Shown one piece after another: positions 1 through 5,429 of a stretch of 25,688 nucleotides of DNA. The position numbers and the translations under genes were made by a program. Each line of letters opens with the position of its first letter. Position 1 is the stretch's first letter. The stretch lies in IMG/VR virus record IMGVR_UViG_3300044631_003191, positions 1 to 25,688 of that record, one strand, 5' to 3'. Under the pieces are notes generated by a model. The model ran no database searches. It was not told the origin of the DNA and saw only the letters and a program-made list of their open reading frames with translations. The DNA comes from a virus.

Positions 1-201
1 AAACTTTTTCTTTGCTTTTTCTCCTCTAAAAACTTCCATCTCTTCGGCAATATCAAGAACCTGCCCCGCGTCTAGTTTCTCCTGTAGCTCAATCAGCCTT
101 TGAACCAGCCGCCCCAGCGCAAGCTCTTCGTCCGCCTCCAGGAGCGGATACCTGCCCACCTCATTGAGGTAGGCCTTGAGACTCGGGTCGCTCTGCTTCA
201 C
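1..201 (-). CDS. Phage sigma-70-family factor, N-terminal part (runs off left edge)
   Basis: The frame is open from a GTG at 201 to the window edge (67 codons), with an in-frame TAG a few codons upstream of the GTG. The protein reads DPSLKAYLNEVGRYPLL followed by EADEELALGRLV, the signature of sigma-70 region 1.2 (D..YL.EIGR.PLLT.EEE). It then reaches RGEKAKKKF, which matches the residues just before region 2.1 (normally followed by NLRLVV). There is no region 1.1, as in cyanobacterial group 2 sigma factors. It should bind host core RNA polymerase and redirect it to phage promoters. The start is inferred: there is no good Shine-Dalgarno, and the preceding small ORF overlaps it by 41 nt. The rest (regions 2-4) lies outside the window, so completeness cannot be judged. 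Confidence 0.8.
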   Translation of the reverse strand, partial: MKQSDPSLKAYLNEVGRYPLLEADEELALGRLVQRLIELQEKLDAGQVLDIAEEMEVFRGEKAKKKF

Positions 202-349
202 AGGCGGATGCTAGCTCCAGCCAGTGAACTTTCCACTCGGCCTGCCATTGGTGGCGATGGATGAACACCATGCCAAGACCGTAACACACCCATTGCCAAT
301 TGTTCGCAGGGCACGGCGCCTCCAGCCAAACGCGAGTATTGTTGGACAC
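161..349 (-). CDS. Small Trp-rich hypothetical protein
   Basis: This is a 62-residue ORF with a GTG start, rich in Trp (NWQWVCYGLG, HQWQAEWKVHW) and without a recognised domain. It lies directly upstream of the sigma-factor gene on the same strand and overlaps its start by 41 nt. That overlap is longer than the 1-8 nt overlaps usual here. The tryptophan pattern looks like many small phage proteins, but the long overlap and GTG start keep the call uncertain. It is divergent from the plus-strand gene starting at 363. Confidence 0.4.
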   Translation of the reverse strand: MSNNTRVWLEAPCPANNWQWVCYGLGMVFIHRHQWQAEWKVHWLELASACEAERPESQGLPQ

Positions 350-362
350 ACGCCTGCTATCA

Positions 363-626
363 ATGAATCAGCATCATTATCGCCAAGAAGACCAATTTAC
401 TGAGGCGAGCAACTCAATGAAACTGAAGCAGCTCCACCGCAATGGAGATTACACGGGGTTACTGGAGTTTGCACTGCTATTGAATCACCAGGCCTGTTCT
501 GGCAATAGCAAAGTAAGATGGATGATGAAAGAGGTTCTTGACGCAACAAGGCCTGGCAATACTGAATACCAGATTCCAGAGGAACTGAAAGAAGATCTTG
601 AATCGATGGGCTGGAGGGAAGGCTAA
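363..626 (+). CDS. Hypothetical protein, plus strand
   Basis: An 87-residue protein with no recognised family. The sequence is mixed alpha-helical in character (GLLEFALLLNHQA in the middle, EELKEDLESMGW at the end). The ATG at 363 has no clear Shine-Dalgarno; an alternative ATG at 417 (MKLKQLHRNGDY) has GAGG 11 nt upstream. The frame is open back to 300. The stop overlaps the stop of the convergent dCTP-deaminase-like gene by three bases. It is one of a few isolated plus-strand genes in a minus-strand region, which suggests separate timing or later acquisition. Confidence 0.55.
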   Translation: MNQHHYRQEDQFTEASNSMKLKQLHRNGDYTGLLEFALLLNHQACSGNSKVRWMMKEVLDATRPGNTEYQIPEELKEDLESMGWREG

Positions 627-1141
627 CCCTTGCTCGGTTCGACCGTGGGGCAATTGTTGTATCGCCCCACGAGAGAATAACTTTTTTCCGGGGGCTGAGA
701 CATGTCACCAAAAATCATTTGCCCGATAGGCATCCCATGCCAGATGAGAATTGAGTGATGCTGTCGGACAGAGTGAAGCTCAAGTGTAAGGCGGCTATTG
801 TTCCAGCCCGCATCACAGAACCCAGCGAGAACATGAGATATTCCTTCACGCCCCCGACTGCTTTTTAGCGCGAAGAAAGCACAGAGCGTATCTGGTATGT
901 TGAAAAGTTCAATTGTGTGGGCGAGGATAAATTGTTGAGGCACTAAGAGGTAGGGATACTGCCTGCTTGTGCCAGCAATAGAGACTCTTTCAAGGTCTGG
1001 CGAATATGGTGTTTCCACCATAATTTCCGCCCCAAGGCGGACATCGATGGAGCAGGGGCCGATGAGTTCATCGAGATAGTCTTCAACAAGTTTGTTCTCC
1101 TGGCACTGTTTTCTGATCTGGGCGTCACTAAGAAAAGCCAT
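623..1141 (-). CDS. dcd: dCTP deaminase / dUTPase superfamily protein
   Basis: A 172-residue protein of the DCD/dUTPase fold, close to the usual length for dCTP deaminase. The N-terminal LIGPCSIDVRLG matches the family start (..pSIDLRLG). The core KSSRGREGISHVLAGFCDAGW (S94-W113) matches the Dcd motif R-S-S-x-x-R-x-G...D-P-G-W better than the PRSG motif of true dUTPases. LTLEL supplies the expected catalytic glutamate (about E121). The C-terminal YNNCPTVEPS resembles the family tail. The expected reaction is dCTP to dUTP plus ammonia, or dCTP to dUMP in bifunctional members, feeding dTTP synthesis in the cytoplasm. ATG start; it is last in the MazG/NrdR-like cluster, 5 nt after the preceding gene. 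Whether it also hydrolyses dUTP cannot be told from sequence. Confidence 0.8.
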   Translation of the reverse strand: MAFLSDAQIRKQCQENKLVEDYLDELIGPCSIDVRLGAEIMVETPYSPDLERVSIAGTSRQYPYLLVPQQFILAHTIELFNIPDTLCAFFALKSSRGREGISHVLAGFCDAGWNNSRLTLELHSVRQHHSILIWHGMPIGQMIFGDMSQPPEKSYSLVGRYNNCPTVEPSKG

Positions 1142-1146
1142 TGTGC

Positions 1147-1506
1147 CTAGCGTTGGTCAAACAGAGTGCATTCTTCCGCAAATCTACCACCTGCCTCCGG
1201 GAAATCAAAAGCGCAAGATCCATTTTTCCAATTGGAACAGGAATCATGGCATGTGAGTTGCTTTTGAGATGCGACCTTTCCGCCGGATGAGAAAATCTTC
1301 TCAACCTGTCTTGCTTTTTCGAGAAACCGATAATCCGACGAGCTTATCTCGTAAGTTGTTTCTCGATGGTCGCAGTCAGAGTCCCCGCAGCGCCTTCGCC
1401 TTCGCTTGACTCCGTTGACGTTCCGACTCTCTATAACTCGAAAAAGATGCTGTCCGCACTTGGGGCATTTTGCAGACTTCTCAAATCTGCTGGTGTCTTC
1501 GATCAA
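1147..1506 (-). CDS. NrdR-like zinc-ribbon protein with a second cysteine cluster
   Basis: A 119-residue protein. Residues 14-48 (CPKCG...ESRNVNGVKRRRRRCGDSDCDHRETTYE) closely resemble the N-terminal zinc ribbon of the ribonucleotide-reductase repressor NrdR (CPxC, D/E-SR, RRRRxC..C..RFTTYE). The ATP-cone that follows in true NrdR is absent. Instead the C-terminus has a second cluster (C..C.NW..G.C..DFPEAGGRFAEEC) like small phage cysteine proteins that bind zinc or iron-sulfur. It may act on nucleotide-metabolism genes, fitting its place between the MazG-like and dCTP-deaminase-like genes, but this is inference. The start is TTG, overlapping the previous stop as TTGA; no ATG lies before the zinc ribbon. 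Confidence 0.65.
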   Translation of the reverse strand: MIEDTSRFEKSAKCPKCGQHLFRVIESRNVNGVKRRRRRCGDSDCDHRETTYEISSSDYRFLEKARQVEKIFSSGGKVASQKQLTCHDSCSNWKNGSCAFDFPEAGGRFAEECTLFDQR

Positions 1507-1694
1507 GTTCTATCGTCGCAATCGAGTGAGGTATCGGTATCGAGAGGTGCAAACTGCTTCAATGCCTCTTGGGCAAACTCAACGTGCGACTGAACTGTGC
1601 GACTAGAGGGGGTGATCCTGGGATAGCTACCAATAAACCATTCGTAGAAGAAGTCTGACAGCTGCTGTTCTGTGGGAAGGTTGTGATTGCTCAT
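1503..1694 (-). CDS. Small hypothetical protein
   Basis: A 63-residue protein with no recognised domain. An aromatic N-terminal half (LSDFFYEWFIGSYP) is followed by a polar, acidic C-terminus. The reading frame is supported by 4-nt overlaps on both sides: its ATG overlaps the MazG-like stop (ATGA) and its stop overlaps the TTG of the NrdR-like gene. It is therefore probably translated by coupling within the nucleotide-metabolism cluster. Confidence 0.6.
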   Translation of the reverse strand: MSNHNLPTEQQLSDFFYEWFIGSYPRITPSSRTVQSHVEFAQEALKQFAPLDTDTSLDCDDRT

Positions 1695-2089
1695 TGTGAA
1701 ACGCGGGCATCGATTACCAAGTCTGATAGATTCGGGGGTTGATAGTTTGGCCCCTTTAGCACTTTTCCATCTTCGCGGCGAAGAGGCTTGCCATCATCGC
1801 CCAGTTTACTCATATTGCTTTCAAACACTCGTCTCATCGCCTCGTCCAGGTCGAGTCCAAGATACGCAGCCATTTGATAGCAAACAAAAACAAGATCGCT
1901 GAGTTCTTTCAGAAGCTCAATCTTGCTACTAGCATTAAAACTTCTAGCATTGCATTCTTCACACGCAGAGATCACTTCATAGTATTCTTCATTGATCAAG
2001 CGTTTCTGCAACTGAAAGCCGGCAATGCTGAAATCATTGCTAAAGCCAAAAGCCTCTCTGAATGCGTGAGCCTGTTCAATAAGTGACAT
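1691..2089 (-). CDS. MazG-like nucleotide pyrophosphohydrolase
   Basis: A 132-residue all-alpha protein from the ATG at 2089. The open frame continues to 2296, but that extension reads through the terminator hairpin and the end of the cyAbrB gene and looks non-coding. NEEYYEV (E.xxE) and later KELSDLVFVCYQMAAYLGLD contain the EExxE...ExxD pattern that binds magnesium in MazG/phosphoribosyl-ATP pyrophosphohydrolase proteins. Such enzymes cleave NTPs or dNTPs to the monophosphate plus pyrophosphate. Cyanophage MazG proteins have been linked to control of nucleotide pools or ppGpp, though the substrate here is unknown. It is first in a coupled group with the NrdR-like and Dcd genes. No Shine-Dalgarno is visible; a terminator-like hairpin ends about 15-20 nt upstream of the ATG. 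Confidence 0.75.
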   Translation of the reverse strand: MSLIEQAHAFREAFGFSNDFSIAGFQLQKRLINEEYYEVISACEECNARSFNASSKIELLKELSDLVFVCYQMAAYLGLDLDEAMRRVFESNMSKLGDDGKPLRREDGKVLKGPNYQPPNLSDLVIDARVSQ

Positions 2090-2103
2090 GGTTGAAAACG
2101 GAT

Positions 2104-2130
2104 AAAGAAAAGGCCCGATGAATCGGGCCT
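2104..2130 (-). terminator. Rho-independent terminator after cyAbrB
   Basis: A perfect 9-bp stem (2111-2119 with 2122-2130, AGGCCCGAT/ATCGGGCCT) closes a 2-nt loop. On the minus strand it is followed by TTTTCTTT. It lies 26 nt after the cyAbrB stop. The MazG-like gene starts only about 15 nt past the T-run, so that gene must depend on read-through, processing or a promoter inside this region. Confidence 0.85.
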
Positions 2131-2156
2131 GAGACTCCCATGACTCCTCTGTTGTA

Positions 2157-2702
2157 TCAGAGGTCCATCTGGTCATCAGTATCGCTGGCGTCATCGTCTT
2201 CATCCGCCCACGCAACGATGGTGATGCGCCCAGGCTCGGACTCCACCTTGACCTTGCTGCCGGGCTCAAAGCCGGCCACGCCACTGTGGCGACCACCGAC
2301 CACGATGTTGCCGTTCTTGCCCAGCTTCACCACGGGGGCGCGGTTCTTGCGGGGGGCGTAGGTGCGAGTGGCTGGGGCCAGGTCGATGCCGTTGGCACGG
2401 TTGATGGCCTCGTGGAATGCAGGCTTCTGATAGGTGATCTTTTCTTCACCCGTTTCAGGATCGATCTTCTTGGTGTAGTAACCAGCCTCGAAGGCCAGTT
2501 CATTGACGGGGCGCTCGCGATTGGCAAGCACGAAGTCGAGCAGGGCCTGACCAGTCAGGCGTTCGCCCTTGATGACGGTGGCCTTGGGTGCAGCCTCGGT
2601 GACTTCAGAGGTCTCGGGGGCTTCGATTTCAGCGGTAGGCATTTCGGTGTTAGCAGAAAGGGCTTGGTCGGTTTCTTCTTGGGTGGGTTTGCGACGAGGC
2701 AT
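2157..2702 (-). CDS. cyAbrB-type transcriptional regulator
   Basis: A 181-residue protein. After a low-complexity acidic N-terminus (about 1-45), residues about 46-110 match the conserved cyanobacterial AbrB region (LTGQALLDFV, FEAGYYTKK, FHEAINRANGIDL). The C-terminal AbrB-like part follows (KLGKNGNIVVGGRH, GFEPGSKVKV, about 125-165), then an acidic tail. cyAbrB proteins are global DNA-binding regulators of carbon/nitrogen and stress genes in cyanobacteria. A phage copy could imitate or titrate the host regulator, or control phage genes. The long acidic N- and C-terminal extensions are unusual against the roughly 130-residue host proteins. Its own promoter (2727-2755), AAAGG 5 nt before the ATG, and the strong terminator downstream make it a single-gene transcription unit. 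Confidence 0.85.
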   Translation of the reverse strand: MPRRKPTQEETDQALSANTEMPTAEIEAPETSEVTEAAPKATVIKGERLTGQALLDFVLANRERPVNELAFEAGYYTKKIDPETGEEKITYQKPAFHEAINRANGIDLAPATRTYAPRKNRAPVVKLGKNGNIVVGGRHSGVAGFEPGSKVKVESEPGRITIVAWADEDDDASDTDDQMDL

Positions 2703-2726
2703 TTGCCTTTCGTTGGTTACCTGCTA

Positions 2727-2755
2727 ATCGTACAGCATGGGGCGAGACCTTGCAA
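2727..2755 (-). promoter_or_regulatory. Promoter of cyAbrB
   Basis: On the minus strand TTGCAA (2750-2755) is separated by exactly 17 bp from TACGAT (2727-2732), which continues TTAGCAGGTA. The T of the -10 box is 30 nt before the cyAbrB ATG. The same -10 and downstream sequence with one mismatch, the same 17-bp spacer, a TTGC -35 and the same 30-nt distance occur at 20501-20529. Confidence 0.65.
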
Positions 2756-2763
2756 GTGTTTGG

Positions 2764-3297
2764 TCACAGGCCCAGTGATTGAATGGCGGCTGCGGCCTTG
2801 GCTTCATCAAGACGGGCGACAAGGATTCTTGCCCCCTCGCCATCGCCTTCGGGATTGCAGTAGAGCTTGAGACCTTCATCGAAAACGAGCAAGCAGTCGT
2901 CCTCGTAGCAGACTTCTGTCAGCGCATCGCCAACAGCGCGTATCATTTTATCACAGTCCTTGCGTTTTGAATGAAAGAGTGGGGCGTCGGACCTGAGCCC
3001 ACCCCTGCTGTCAAAGTGGCTTTTGGGGCGTGGCAGGTAAAAGATCGCTCGAAGCATGAAGATCCCCTGCCTCGACCAACCCTTGGGCCTCATCAGGCGT
3101 CCCATCTGAGACACCGAATACCTCCACTCGCCCAGCCCCTTGTCCTGCTCGACCATGTTGACGATGGCCTTGGGCCTGCCGTCTGAGCCCTTGACCACTC
3201 GCCCAAACGCTGTCTTGCTGCCCTGGACGGCCGGGGGGCCAGCAACGAAAAACTCGAAACTACTCGTCGCTGTCTTGAGAAGGGTTGATGACAACAT
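2764..3297 (-). CDS. rusA: RusA-like Holliday junction resolvase
   Basis: A 177-residue protein. The N-terminal FEFFVAGPPAVQGSKTAF matches the RusA start (F.v.G.P...Gr.R). FYLPRPKSHF is the typical central strand. HSKRKDCDKMIRAVGDALTE with YEDDCLLV matches the RusA metal-site region (KPD.DK....LDAL....YxDD), giving aspartates for magnesium binding. RusA is a small homodimeric enzyme that cuts four-way junctions and so helps resolve recombined or branched phage DNA before packaging. It is slightly longer than E. coli RusA (120 residues). The ATG at 3297 overlaps the upstream gene by 38 nt; the open frame extends to a TTG at 3333. No clear Shine-Dalgarno is visible, so the start is moderate. 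It fits functionally with ERF, exonuclease and SSB in this window. Confidence 0.8.
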   Translation of the reverse strand: MLSSTLLKTATSSFEFFVAGPPAVQGSKTAFGRVVKGSDGRPKAIVNMVEQDKGLGEWRYSVSQMGRLMRPKGWSRQGIFMLRAIFYLPRPKSHFDSRGGLRSDAPLFHSKRKDCDKMIRAVGDALTEVCYEDDCLLVFDEGLKLYCNPEGDGEGARILVARLDEAKAAAAIQSLGL

Positions 3298-4006
3298 GGT
3301 GTTCGAGCGCTTCGTTGATCTTGTAGATCTCAATCAGCTTAGCAATCAAAACACGATTCTTGAGCTTGTCCAGCCTGGAGTTCAGTTCTCTGGCAAGCTT
3401 TTCGACTTCTTTGTAAGTGGGATACTGGGAAAGTCTTATTGATTTGAGTCTTTTGGGCTCTATTATGTATCCTTCTTTTTTGTAGGCCTCTGGAATTGAT
3501 TCGTATTTACGCCCCGGCCCTATGTCTTGCAGGATTTCGGGGTGCGTGTCATACATCTTTTTCATCATGCCGTAATACCTATTCTTTTTATCGGCTGCCC
3601 ACTTCATTTCGTTCAGCGCTGTCATCAGGCGCCTGTACTCCCAGTAGGGGGCGGGAAAAGCAAAAGACTCCGGGTCTTCTTTTCTCAGCCAGTCAATAAA
3701 TCTTCTGGCGTGCTTCTGTTTTGAACTATCTCGTGATTCCAGGTGGGCGCAACAACCTAAAAAGTCTGGCAAATCTCTAATGCCAAGCCCATAGTGGTAG
3801 TTGAAAAAGAAATCCTTTATGCCACTTAGCTTAACTTCCTTGCCTTTGATGCTTTTATAGCCTCTATAGATTCTTTTTTCAATTATCTCGCCCATCACCT
3901 CAAAAAAGAATGGGGATTTTTGCTTTGCCATGACAGATGGCAGATGCAACCTTGCAGTTGCTACAAGTCTCGCCCCATAAAAATCGTCATTCTTGTCCTT
4001 TAGCAT
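3260..4006 (-). CDS. Hypothetical protein, basic and helical
   Basis: A 248-residue protein not recognised. It is rich in Lys/Arg and aromatic residues. A middle segment GIKDFFFNYHYGLGIRDLPD has a helix-turn-helix-like spacing. The C-terminal about 50 residues (VEKLARELNSRLDKLKNRVL) look like an amphipathic helix or coiled coil. It overlaps the dNMP kinase stop by 20 nt and the RusA-like start by 38 nt, so it is embedded in a coupled cluster of DNA-metabolism genes. A DNA-binding role is possible but only from composition and context. ATG start at 4006. Confidence 0.7.
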   Translation of the reverse strand: MLKDKNDDFYGARLVATARLHLPSVMAKQKSPFFFEVMGEIIEKRIYRGYKSIKGKEVKLSGIKDFFFNYHYGLGIRDLPDFLGCCAHLESRDSSKQKHARRFIDWLRKEDPESFAFPAPYWEYRRLMTALNEMKWAADKKNRYYGMMKKMYDTHPEILQDIGPGRKYESIPEAYKKEGYIIEPKRLKSIRLSQYPTYKEVEKLARELNSRLDKLKNRVLIAKLIEIYKINEALEHHVVINPSQDSDE

Positions 4007-4544
4007 CGCCCAGGATCAGGTCAAGCTTGCAATACAGGTGATCAAGCGATCCATCGTTTACGATAACACGAGAGAAGCCATCCCAATGATCAAGCTGCCC
4101 CTCGGAGGAGTGATTTTCGCTATTTTCTACGCCGGGACGAACAACCTTCCACACTTCCCCGCCCATTTCCCTAATGGTAGCTGCCTCGTTCGGGAATCTT
4201 GCGTCGTCTGCAACTATGAGGCTCCCGCAAGATTTCACTTTCTCCTTCCAGCAGTTAATCCAGAAATCCTGATCTAGCGTATTCCGCCCCCACTCAGTAC
4301 CAAGTGTCTGCATCAGAGTTCTCATTCTGATATTGATACCTGGAACAATAAAATCTTTTTGCTTGATGATTTCGGTCGCCCGTGCTGGTGTGTACCCAAG
4401 ATCAACCAATAGCGCTCTAGCCATTCCCTTCAGAAAGCGAGCAAAGGGAACAACGCTGTAGCCGTAATCTTCTAGGCAGGTGGCAATAGTTGATTTACCA
4501 GAGCCGGGGGCGGGGCTGTAAAGACCGATAACCTTGGGGAGCAT
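3987..4544 (-). CDS. Deoxynucleoside monophosphate kinase (phage type)
   Basis: A 185-residue P-loop protein. Walker A is at the N-terminus (SPAPGSGKST, residues 10-19). RTLMQTLGTEWGR and VADDARFPNEA are the hallmark motifs of phage dNMP kinases such as T4 gene 1 product (LQ.LGTE.GR...DDvRFpNEa). It phosphorylates dNMPs to dNDPs with ATP and works with the Dcd and MazG-like enzymes of the window to supply dNTPs. No lid insertion or extra domain is seen and the length is usual for short phage members. ATG start 4 nt after the preceding gene, with GAAGAG about 8 nt upstream. Confidence 0.85.
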   Translation of the reverse strand: MLPKVIGLYSPAPGSGKSTIATCLEDYGYSVVPFARFLKGMARALLVDLGYTPARATEIIKQKDFIVPGINIRMRTLMQTLGTEWGRNTLDQDFWINCWKEKVKSCGSLIVADDARFPNEAATIREMGGEVWKVVRPGVENSENHSSEGQLDHWDGFSRVIVNDGSLDHLYCKLDLILGDAKGQE

Positions 4545-4548
4545 GAGA

Positions 4549-4779
4549 TTACTCTTCTGTGATAAGTTTAACTGTCCAGGGATTTACATTGTGATCAACA
4601 ATTCCGGGACGACCCAAAAACCTGAATTCCATCTTAGGTGAATCGCAAAGCACGGAATTGTCTCGCAAAAGCCAAAGATAAGCCTCCAGGCCAAAAATCC
4701 ACGACTTTGGCTCAAGACCAAGATCAATCGCCCACTTGACCTCCTCGCGGGCAAGTCTCATTGCATTAAAATCTTCCAT
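4549..4779 (-). CDS. Small conserved-looking phage protein
   Basis: A 76-residue protein from the ATG at 4779; the open frame runs to 4893 but would read through the 4799-4825 hairpin. Trp and Leu are rich in the centre (WAIDLGLEPKSWIFGLEAYLWLL), followed by FRFLGRPGIVDHNVNPW. No domain is recognised. It is first in the cluster leading to the dNMP kinase, unknown protein and RusA. The start codon sits 20 nt after a terminator-like hairpin and lacks a Shine-Dalgarno. Confidence 0.65.
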   Translation of the reverse strand: MEDFNAMRLAREEVKWAIDLGLEPKSWIFGLEAYLWLLRDNSVLCDSPKMEFRFLGRPGIVDHNVNPWTVKLITEE

Positions 4780-4798
4780 GAAAGTAAAATAGTATTTG

Positions 4799-4825
4799 AA
4801 AGCCCTCCTGTTACAGAGGGCTTTT
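4799..4825. terminator. Bidirectional terminator-like hairpin
   Basis: A perfect 9-bp stem AAAGCCCTC/GAGGGCTTT (4799-4807 with 4816-4824) closes an 8-nt loop. The plus-strand side ends in TTTT and the minus-strand side in TTT CAAAT. It sits between the SSB operon and the 4549-4779 gene. On the minus strand it could end transcripts coming from SSB, or act as an attenuator or processing site for the downstream cluster. Confidence 0.7.
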
Positions 4826-5032
4826 CCTGGACTTACAAGCTTATTTTCTTGATGTCGCCCAAGTAAGCCCGACCGGGCCCGGAACTGCGACACTCTCGGA
4901 AGAGACCGCTGGCTTGCACTTTGGCCTGTCGATCTACCGCTTAGCCCGAGCAGTAGAGGCGTTGGTGCGCGGAGAAAAAGCCCCTCGTCGGACCTCCATG
5001 CTCCAGGGGGCGTTCGCTATGCCAGGGGCGGG
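4826..5032. other. GC-rich gene-free stretch
   Basis: This is the longest stretch without a convincing gene. It contains a 10-bp perfect palindrome CCGGGCCCGG (4873-4882), a CTCT-CGGA-AGAG mini-hairpin near 4893-4904, and an imperfect hairpin CTACCGCT/AGCAGTAG around 4934-4956. I found no tRNA cloverleaf, no good promoter and no ORF with protein-like composition. It could hold an untranslated leader, a structured RNA or a replication signal. Nothing more specific can be supported. Confidence 0.5.
4975..5011 (-). terminator. Possible terminator after SSB
   Basis: On the minus strand GCCCC (5007-5011) can pair with GGGGC (4980-4984) across a 22-nt loop and is followed by TTTTT. The stem is short and the loop long, so it is weak. 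The position 22 nt after the SSB stop is right. Confidence 0.35.
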
Positions 5033-5410
5033 TCAGAAGGGCACGGAGTCCTCATCTTCCTCGTCAGAGGGCGGCAGAGGTCGCAGAGGGGCTGCAGCAT
5101 CCTTCAGAGCGGGGTTGGGCGGGATAGAGAAACTCGATCCCGTCATGTAAATCTGGGCATACTTGGTCCCGTCCCGCTTGGTCTTTTCGGTTGCCATCGA
5201 AATCATGCCAGCAACCGTTACCTGATCGCCGTCATTGATGTACTTTTCGATGACACCCATCTTTTTGCCATAGAACTTGGCATTAACGTAGAAAACGTTT
5301 TTGCCGCCTTCACCTTTGCAGCGAATGCCGATGGAGATGGAGTCTCCGTAGTCGCCGTTTTCGATTTTGGGCTTACCGGAAACATACCCGGTAGCAGTGA
5401 GAGAGAGCAT
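5033..5410 (-). CDS. ssb: Single-stranded DNA-binding protein
   Basis: A 125-residue protein from the ATG at 5410. It has one OB-fold-like domain (LTATGYVSGKPKI, FYVNAKFYGKKMGVIEKYI, DQVTVAGMISM, TKYAQIYMTGSSF, about 3-98). A Pro-rich linker and an acidic tail follow, ending DEEDEDSVPF, equivalent to the bacterial SSB tip (DDDIPF) that recruits partner proteins. The length is typical of phage SSBs. It coats single-stranded DNA during replication and the ERF/exonuclease recombination pathway. It starts 19 nt after the exonuclease stop in the same orientation. The open frame extends to 5524, but that part overlaps the exonuclease and does not resemble SSB. Confidence 0.85.
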   Translation of the reverse strand: MLSLTATGYVSGKPKIENGDYGDSISIGIRCKGEGGKNVFYVNAKFYGKKMGVIEKYINDGDQVTVAGMISMATEKTKRDGTKYAQIYMTGSSFSIPPNPALKDAAAPLRPLPPSDEEDEDSVPF

Positions 5411-5429
5411 TGTGTGTTTTGCGAGAGTG

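Noticed and set aside
623-2089. Z-genome (2-aminoadenine) phage like S-2L, suggested by a MazG-like gene in a cyanophage
   Set aside because: No PurZ, DatZ or PrimPol is visible in the window; a MazG-like gene alone is common in cyanophages.
1691-2296. Longer version of the MazG-like gene starting at 2296
   Set aside because: The extension reads through the terminator hairpin and the end of cyAbrB in another frame and lacks MazG similarity; the ATG at 2089 fits the family.
2286-2870. Plus-strand ORF of 194 codons opposite cyAbrB and RusA
   Set aside because: It is antisense to two confidently recognised genes and crosses the cyAbrB promoter; Gly/Leu-rich shadow composition.
4845-4995. tRNA-like fragment: minus-strand GCTAAGCGGTAGATC resembles a D-arm and GCAGTTCCGGG a T-arm
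   Set aside because: The arms do not pair as required, there is no acceptor stem, and the T-loop lacks TTCGA-type bases.
4914-5150. Plus-strand ORF of 78 codons
   Set aside because: Most of it is antisense to the SSB C-terminus, with low-complexity Ser/Gly composition; no ribosome site.
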